A stretch of 64,000 nucleotides of DNA from CAMAVH01 sp046297835 (GTDB taxonomy: Bacteria; Pseudomonadota; Alphaproteobacteria; SMXQ01). The stretch covers positions 248,001 to 312,000 of the forward strand of contig JBKBHI010000004.1 of NCBI GenBank assembly GCA_046297835.1. Reading direction: 5' to 3'. Of this stretch, positions 58,925 to 64,000 are shown in pieces. The position numbers and the translations under genes were made by a program. The notes beneath the pieces were generated by a model that worked only from the letters and a program-made list of their open reading frames with translations, made no database searches and was not told where the DNA came from. The stretch's first letter is position 1, and the number at the start of each line of letters is the position of its first letter.

Positions 58925-60970
58925 TCATTTCGTCGGCGGCACGGGCGGCGGAGCCGCCGGCTTGGTCGGAACCGAGATGGGCATGTTGCGTTCGGCGGCG
59001 CGGTCGCGCACCTCGGCGATCAAGCCGCCGCAATCGCTGTCTTCGCCGAGGCCGAGCTCGATGGTCGGGATGATGGCGGCAAGCGGAGTCAGGAAGATGC
59101 CGAGCAGCACCGCCGCCGTGGTGCGGCCGGCGATGTTGGCGGCTTCCGGCTGGATGCCGGGATCGCGCATCGGCCCGTCGACGATGATGGGGCCGCGCGC
59201 GGTGAGGATGCTCATGTCTTTGGGCGCCGGCACGATCCGCAGGTCGAGCGTCTCGTCGCGCAGGTTGATCCCGCCGGTCACGTTGATGTTGGTGTCGCTG
59301 GTGTCGAGCAGCAACGTCTCGGGCGTCAAGATGCCCTTCTGCAGCTTCATATCGGCGACCAGACAGCGCAGCTCGGCCTGGAGGTCCTGGCCGCCGAAGA
59401 CGAAGCCGAGCGCTTCCGTCGCGTCGAGGCCGACCAATTCGAGCAGCAGCTTGCTGAAGGTGCCGCCTTCCATGAACAGCTGCAGCTCGCCATCGCCGCG
59501 CCCAAGCATTTCCGAGATCGAGCGGCCGGTGGTCTGGATGCGAGTGTTGCCGGCGATGCGGCCGACGCCCTGGAACAGTTCGGTCTCTTGCATGATGCGC
59601 TTGAGATCGACGTCCTTGAATTCGGCGACGAAATCGGTGGCCGGCGACGTCTGGCGGCCGTCGAGCTTGACCTGCATCTCGATGGCGCCGTCGCCGATGC
59701 CGAAGGCCAGCGGCTGCAGGGTGAGATAGCCGTCGTCGATCTTGAGGAAGGCGGTGAGGCGGTCGAGCGGCGTGTAGTCCGATTCGATCCGCTTGCCGCG
59801 ATAGACGACATCGACGTCGAATTCGCGCAGCTTGTCGAGCGCGATCGGCTCGGTCGGCAGCAGCCGCCCGCTAGCCTCGGCCTGCCGCTCCAGCTCGCGA
59901 CGCTCCGGCGTCAGGCTCTTGGGGTCGTCCTCCTTGCCGGGCGGCGCGCCGATGAAGCCGGCGAGGTCGGCCAGCACCACCTTGTCGGAGGTTAGATAGC
60001 CGCTCATCTTCGGCCGCGCGCCTGCCAGGTTCACGGCGAAATCGCCCGCCAGGTCGCTGTTGCCGACGGTGCCGGCGAACGCCTTGAAGACGACGACCTT
60101 GCCGGCGAAATCGAGGCCGCCCTTGAGGGTGAAGGGCGGCGTAACCGGAATCGGCAGGCCGATCAGCGGATAGAGATCGCTCATGCTCTCGCCGGCGATG
60201 TCGAGCTGCAAGTTCGCGCCCTTGAAATCGAGCGGCTGCTCGATAGTGCCGTGGATCTTGCCGCGCGTCGGGCCGATGGCGATGTCGATATCGACGGGAT
60301 AGGACACGCCCGGATCGCGGAACATCAGCAGCGCGCCGCCTTGGAAATTCAGCTTGGCCGGCTCGCCGTTGTAACGGCCTTCGCCGACGGCGCGCACCAG
60401 CGCCTTCTTGTCGCCCTGTTGGTCGGTCTGCGCCTTGATCCGCAGATCGGTCTTTTTCGGCGCGTCGATATAGCGGAAGTCGGCCTCGTCGATGGTGAGA
60501 TGGCCGAGCTCGATGTTCAGCCCGCCGTCGCCGTTGTCGTCCTTGCCGAGATCGAAGGCGTAGTTGTTCTTGCCGGCGGGATCGGTCTCGAAACGGCCCT
60601 TGGGGCGCAGCACGGCGATCTCGGGGATGACGATGCGGCCGACCAGCAGCGGGAAGGTCTCGATCTGCACGGCGACGCGCTCGACGGTCGCCAGATCCCC
60701 GCCCTGGAAGCCTTCGGCGTTGGCGACCTTGATGTCGTGCATCTCGATCCAGCTGGCGCGGCCCAGGCTGACGTCGAAGCTGGCCATCGTCACCGGCCGG
60801 CCTAGGGCGTCCGAGGCTTGGCGCTCGACGAACGGCTTGAGCCGGTTCCAGTCGAAGAAAGCGATCAGCAGGGCGAGGCCGACGATCAGCAACGCGAACG
60901 CGCCGGCGAGAATGCGCGGCAGCGTCCAATGGGGCCGCCAGGCGCGGCGCGCGGGGGATTGCGGGGTCAT
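58925..60970 (-). CDS. AsmA-family protein, larger paralogue
   Basis: A 681-residue AsmA-like protein. One membrane helix near residues 20-42 (ILAGAFALLIVGLALLIAFF) anchors it. FDWNRLKPFVERQASDALGR, IEMHDIKVANAEGFQGGDLA and KGRFETDPAGKNNYAFDLGK are typical AsmA start segments. Repeated beta-groove modules fill the periplasmic part, and GGINLRDETLDLRIVPAPKD stands in the AsmA-2 C-terminal region. A Pro-rich tail (KPAAPPPVPPTK) ends it. The start is the ATG at 60970; a TTG at 61033 is possible. Such proteins are implicated in phospholipid transport to the outer membrane. The gene stands 68 bp from the terminator of the polyamine operon. Confidence 0.88.
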   Translation of the reverse strand: MTPQSPARRAWRPHWTLPRILAGAFALLIVGLALLIAFFDWNRLKPFVERQASDALGRPVTMASFDVSLGRASWIEMHDIKVANAEGFQGGDLATVERVAVQIETFPLLVGRIVIPEIAVLRPKGRFETDPAGKNNYAFDLGKDDNGDGGLNIELGHLTIDEADFRYIDAPKKTDLRIKAQTDQQGDKKALVRAVGEGRYNGEPAKLNFQGGALLMFRDPGVSYPVDIDIAIGPTRGKIHGTIEQPLDFKGANLQLDIAGESMSDLYPLIGLPIPVTPPFTLKGGLDFAGKVVVFKAFAGTVGNSDLAGDFAVNLAGARPKMSGYLTSDKVVLADLAGFIGAPPGKEDDPKSLTPERRELERQAEASGRLLPTEPIALDKLREFDVDVVYRGKRIESDYTPLDRLTAFLKIDDGYLTLQPLAFGIGDGAIEMQVKLDGRQTSPATDFVAEFKDVDLKRIMQETELFQGVGRIAGNTRIQTTGRSISEMLGRGDGELQLFMEGGTFSKLLLELVGLDATEALGFVFGGQDLQAELRCLVADMKLQKGILTPETLLLDTSDTNINVTGGINLRDETLDLRIVPAPKDMSILTARGPIIVDGPMRDPGIQPEAANIAGRTTAAVLLGIFLTPLAAIIPTIELGLGEDSDCGGLIAEVRDRAAERNMPISVPTKPAAPPPVPPTK

Positions 60971-61037
60971 GCCGGAATCAACGTCTTGGACGAACGGCTG
61001 TTCCGCCCCCGTAGCGAGGCGAGGCGGAGACAAGAAC

Positions 61038-61076
61038 GCCGCCGGATCGGCTCCCTGGCAGGGGCGATCCGGCGGC
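61038..61076 (-). terminator. Terminator of the hss-odc operon
   Basis: A 12-bp stem (61038-61049 with 61065-61076), extended by a small inner CCCT/AGGG pairing, lies 25 bp after the odc stop on the minus strand. The tail GTTCTTGTCTCC is moderately T-rich. Confidence 0.65.
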
Positions 61077-61100
61077 GCTTGAGCCTCAATTACCGCATCG

Positions 61101-62228
61101 TCAGATGCAGTAGCACTTCAGCGGTTCGAAGCCGTTGAAGGCGACCGAGGCGTAGGTCGTCGTGTAGGCGCCGGTCGAGCGGATTTCGAGCTTGTCGCCG
61201 ATCTCCAGGTTCTCGGGCAGGCGGTAGTCGGCCTTCTCGTAGAGGATGTCGGCCGAATCGCAGGTCGGGCCGGCCAGCACCACGGGCGCGACCGCGCCGT
61301 CGCGGGTCGACACGATCGGGTACTGGATCGCCTCGTCCATCGTCTCGGCGAGGCCGCCGAACTTGCCGATGTCGAGATAGACCCAGCGCTTGGTGTCGCT
61401 CTCGGCCTTCTTCGAGATCAGGACGACCTCGGTCTGGATCACGCCGGCGCTGCCGACCATCTGGCGGCCGGGCTCGACGATGATGTCGGGGATCCGGTTG
61501 CCGAAGTGGCGGCTGAGCGATTCGTCGATGGCGGAGCCGTAGCTCGACATGCCCGGCACCATCTTGCGATAGCGCGTCGGGAAGCCGCCGCCCATGTTCA
61601 GCATGGAGAGCTGAACGCCGGCCTGCTCGCACTCGCGGAACAGCCAGGCGGCCTGGGCCACCGCGGCGTCCCACTGGTTCGGATCGCGCTGCTGCGAGCC
61701 GACGTGGAACGACACGCCGTAGGGCACGACGTCGCGCTTGGCGGCTTCGATCAGGAGCTTGCGCGCCATCTCGACGTCGCAGCCGAACTTGCGCGACAGC
61801 GGCCAGTCGGCGTTGGCGCCGGAGGTCAGGATGCGGCAGAACACGCGGCTGCCGGGGGCGGCGTCGGCGATCTTGCCGAGCTCGGCGTCCGAGTCGAAGG
61901 CGTAGAGGCGCACGCCGCGTTCGTAGGCGGCGGCGATGTCCGTCTTCTTCTTGATCGTGTTGCCGAACGAGATGCGGTCGGCCGAGGCGCCGGTGGCCAG
62001 GACCATGTCGATCTCGTTGACGCTCGCCGTGTCGAAGGACGAGCCGGCCTTGGCCAGAAGCTTGAGCACTTCCGGAGCCGGGTTCGCCTTCACGGCGTAA
62101 AAGATGCTGGCGCGCGGCACGGCGCGGCGCAGCTTGCGGTAGTTATCCGCAACCACGTCGAGGTCGAGCACCAGGCAGGGGGTGGCCGGTCGTCGCTCGG
62201 CGAGAAAACGGTCGATCTTCTTGGTCAT
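61101..62228 (-). CDS. Ornithine/lysine decarboxylase, fold-type III
   Basis: A 375-residue PLP-dependent decarboxylase of the alanine-racemase fold. SIFYAVKANPAPEVLKLLAK holds the PLP lysine (Lys47). FHVGSQQRDPNQW, LNMGGGFPTRYRK (phosphate-binding glycines), IVEPGRQMVGSAG and GPTCDSADILYEK supply the cofactor contacts and the second-subunit Cys and Asp of the active site. It makes putrescine from ornithine (some relatives also take lysine). The gene lies 38 bp behind hss on the same strand and shares its leader, so the operon converts ornithine to putrescine and then homospermidine. Confidence 0.92.
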   Translation of the reverse strand: MTKKIDRFLAERRPATPCLVLDLDVVADNYRKLRRAVPRASIFYAVKANPAPEVLKLLAKAGSSFDTASVNEIDMVLATGASADRISFGNTIKKKTDIAAAYERGVRLYAFDSDAELGKIADAAPGSRVFCRILTSGANADWPLSRKFGCDVEMARKLLIEAAKRDVVPYGVSFHVGSQQRDPNQWDAAVAQAAWLFRECEQAGVQLSMLNMGGGFPTRYRKMVPGMSSYGSAIDESLSRHFGNRIPDIIVEPGRQMVGSAGVIQTEVVLISKKAESDTKRWVYLDIGKFGGLAETMDEAIQYPIVSTRDGAVAPVVLAGPTCDSADILYEKADYRLPENLEIGDKLEIRSTGAYTTTYASVAFNGFEPLKCYCI

Positions 62229-62266
62229 TGTCGGGGGATGCTCCTAATTCGTTTCCGGGGCGCTTC

Positions 62267-63685
62267 TCAGGCGACGCGGAAATTCTTGAATTGCCAGGGA
62301 TCGGAGGGATCGAGCTCCTCCGGGAACAGCTGCGTGCGGCCCTCGAGCGGGGTCCAGTCGGAATATTCGCCGACCACCTCGCCGAGATAGGGACGGGCGA
62401 TCTCCATGACCCGCTTGTGGTCGATCTGGTCGGCTTCGACCACGCCGGACCGCGGGTTTTCGATGGCCCAAATCATGCCGCCCAGCACCGCGACGGTGAC
62501 TTGCAGGCTGGTGGCGTTGTTGTGCGGCACAAGCTCGCGCGCTTCGTCGATCGACAGGCGCGAGCCGAACCAATAGGCGCCCTTGGCATGCCCCATCAGG
62601 AGCACGCCCAGCTCGTCGGTGCCCTGCGCGATTTCCGCCATCATCAGGCGCTTGTTCGACTGCAGGGCCCAGTTCTTGCCGGCCAGCTCGTGCAGCGACA
62701 GCACGGCGTCGTCGCACGGGTGGTAGGCGTAATGCACGGTCGGGCGGTAGTGCACGGTGCCGCCCTCGACCAGCGAATAGTAGTCGGCGATCGAGATCGC
62801 CTCGCTGTGGGTCACCAGGAAGCCGTGGAAGGGGCCTTCCAGCGGGGTCCAGGTGCGCACGCGGGTCGCCGCGCCGGGGCGGTTGAGGTAGATCGCCGCG
62901 CCGTTGCCGAACTCGTGGTGGCTCCCGTCTTGCGGGAAATGCTTCTCGTGGCTGCCCCAGCCGAGCTCGGCCGGCTGCTGGCCCTCGCCGACGAAGCCGT
63001 CGATCGACCAGGTGTTGACGAACTCGCCCTGCGCCTTGGGCTGCTCGGCGACCTGGGTGTCGCGCTCGGCGATATGGATGACCTTCACGCCGAGATCGCG
63101 CGCCAGCAGGGCCCAGCCGATGCGGTCATGCGGCGGACGCACCTTGTGGCCGGTGTCCTTGGCGATCTGCAGCAGGGCTTCCTTGACGAAATGCGAGACC
63201 AGGCCCGGGTTCGCCCCGTGGGTCAGCACGGCGGTGGGGCCGCCGGCGAAGCGCGGCGCCAGGGCGAGCGCGGTCTCGCGCAGAGCGTAGTTGGAACGCT
63301 GCGACGGGGTCAGGCTCGGATCGGTGTAATGGCCGGCCCAGGGCTCGATGCAGGTGTCGAGGTAAAGCGCGCCCTTTTCGTGGGCGAACTCGACCAGCGC
63401 CACCGAGGAGACGTCGACGGACAGGTTAAGCAGGAAATCGCCGGCCGACAGCAGCGGGCGCAGGACCTGGCGGTAATTATCGCGGGTCAGGGGCTCGACC
63501 ATGAAGCGCACGCCGAACTCCGCCGCGACCTCGCGGCCGCGTTCCTCCGCCGTCACGATCACGACGTTCTCGCGCGGCATGGCGATGTGGCGCAGGATCA
63601 GCGGCAGGACGCCCTGGCCGATCGAGCCGAAGCCGACGATCACCAAGCGGCCGCCGAACGCGACATGCTTCTTGTTCTGGTCCAT
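62267..63685 (-). CDS. hss: Homospermidine synthase
   Basis: A 472-residue homospermidine synthase. The Rossmann NAD-binding motif LVIVGFGSIGQGVLPLI begins at residue 14. LYLDTCIEPWAGHYTDPSLT, LTHGANPGLVSHFVKEAL, LGWGSHEKHFPQDGSHHEFG and YAYHPCDDAVLSLHELAGKN are hallmark segments of the bacterial enzyme. It joins two putrescine-derived aminobutyl units to make sym-homospermidine, the main triamine of many alphaproteobacteria. I start at MDQNKKHVAF since GGAGAGGAG stands nine bases upstream; a frame to 63724 lacks support. It is first in the hss-odc operon, behind the structured leader. Confidence 0.95.
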   Translation of the reverse strand: MDQNKKHVAFGGRLVIVGFGSIGQGVLPLILRHIAMPRENVVIVTAEERGREVAAEFGVRFMVEPLTRDNYRQVLRPLLSAGDFLLNLSVDVSSVALVEFAHEKGALYLDTCIEPWAGHYTDPSLTPSQRSNYALRETALALAPRFAGGPTAVLTHGANPGLVSHFVKEALLQIAKDTGHKVRPPHDRIGWALLARDLGVKVIHIAERDTQVAEQPKAQGEFVNTWSIDGFVGEGQQPAELGWGSHEKHFPQDGSHHEFGNGAAIYLNRPGAATRVRTWTPLEGPFHGFLVTHSEAISIADYYSLVEGGTVHYRPTVHYAYHPCDDAVLSLHELAGKNWALQSNKRLMMAEIAQGTDELGVLLMGHAKGAYWFGSRLSIDEARELVPHNNATSLQVTVAVLGGMIWAIENPRSGVVEADQIDHKRVMEIARPYLGEVVGEYSDWTPLEGRTQLFPEELDPSDPWQFKNFRVA

Positions 63686-63829
63686 CAAACTGCACTCCTC
63701 TCCGAGGATGAGGTGGCGAGGCATCGGCCCCGGGCCACCGGACCCTGGATGTGCGTTCCCGTTGTCCCGGAGGCTGAGCCGGGGTTAAGGCGAGAACGCG
63801 GCGATTATCGATAAGAAAACGCACGACCA

Positions 63830-63991
63830 CGGCTGACGGGTGTCAGCCGTTAAGCCGGGTTTACCGCTCGTTTCGCGGATAGGGCGCAGGAGCGTGCCCG
63901 TTCATGTATCCACCTCCCTTAAGGTGTCGGTCATCCTCGACCGACAAGGTGCCGGCCTTCTGACCGACGCTGCCGATCCACTTGGATGACC
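63830..63991 (-). promoter_or_regulatory. Structured speF-like leader of the hss-odc operon
   Basis: On the minus strand, GGTCATCC (63984-63991) can pair with GGATGACC (63929-63936). The latter can instead fold locally as GTCGGTC-N6-GACCGAC (63926-63945). CACCT (63922-63926) can pair with AGGTG (63911-63915) and hide the ribosome site of the upstream ORF. A perfect 8-bp hairpin (63830-63849) follows the ORF. These alternatives resemble the alphaproteobacterial speF leader motif, which I know to lie before ornithine decarboxylase genes. The leader may continue beyond the window. Confidence 0.6.
63861..63905 (-). CDS. 14-codon upstream leader peptide of the polyamine operon
   Basis: The ORF MNGHAPAPYPRNER ends in TAA. 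A near-ideal ribosome site, AAGGGAGGTGG, stands six bases before the ATG, much stronger than those of most genes here. It is Pro/Arg-rich near the end, so ribosomes could pause there. The site can be sequestered in a hairpin. It sits about 180 bases before hss and probably regulates it, as ornithine- or polyamine-sensing leader peptides do for speF in other bacteria. Confidence 0.6.
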   Translation of the reverse strand: MNGHAPAPYPRNER

Positions 63992-64000
63992 GGCTCCGAA

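Noticed and set aside
1..64000. tRNA, rRNA, CRISPR array or prophage genes
   Set aside because: Reading the intergenic regions, I found no cloverleaf, no rRNA-like segment, no regularly spaced identical repeats and no phage structural or integrase genes.

Overview
This is a GC-rich stretch (about two thirds G+C by eye) of a bacterial chromosome. It is most likely from an alphaproteobacterium of the Hyphomicrobiales/Rhizobiales kind. Supporting this are the homospermidine synthase plus ornithine-type decarboxylase pair behind a speF-like leader, the many Bug/TctC-type solute receptors with LysR regulators, and families common in that class (DUF2177, cysteine-rich secreted proteins, AsmA-like proteins). 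I saw no rRNA, tRNA, CRISPR array, phage or recognisable insertion sequence.

Layout. 1-6.2 kb: SbtA-like permease (cut by the window edge), TerC membrane protein, an OxyR-like regulator with a tandem operator, Tex, and a periplasmic serine hydrolase. 6.2-15.1 kb: a catabolic island with a decayed MmgE/PrpD fragment, two Bug receptors, a DUF6282 hydrolase, two LigI-like amidohydrolases, a LysR regulator and a thiamine-diphosphate enzyme. Three of its transcription units start with the same ungapped 44-bp operator module. 15.2-23.5 kb: two methyltransferases (one with a signal peptide), a cupin, a DsbA-NhaA fusion, a second LysR, a third Bug receptor and a sulfatase. 23.6-34.4 kb: a lysozyme-inhibitor lipoprotein, a two-component system, two almost identical tandem copies of a fused TctA-TctB transporter gene, an M24-fold protein and an alpha/beta hydrolase.

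34.4-50.6 kb is mostly general-purpose genes: LysE exporter, AsmA, DEAD-box helicase, an EEP nuclease / flippase-like / phospholipase-D group, an ABC exporter, a hybrid histidine kinase, a GreA-like protein and an MFS transporter. 50.8-56.0 kb carries a MetE-core protein and a minus-strand operon (Bug receptor, dihydroxyphthalate-decarboxylase-like protein, bicupin, double RidA) that looks like a second catabolic unit. 56.4-61 kb has HU, DUF2177, an outer-membrane barrel, GNAT and a second AsmA-like protein. 61-64 kb is the polyamine operon hss-odc, preceded by a structured leader with a 14-codon upstream ORF.

How it fits together (inference): the four Bug receptors probably deliver different carboxylates to a small number of TctAB pumps, including the duplicated ones at 27-31.7 kb. 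The imported acids are then processed by the amidohydrolase/TPP island or the cupin/decarboxylase operon under LysR and two-component control. The most interesting signals are the shared 44-bp operator, the duplicated TctAB genes with conserved upstream palindromes, the OxyR-type operator beside an OxyR-like protein lacking both redox cysteines, and the polyamine leader.
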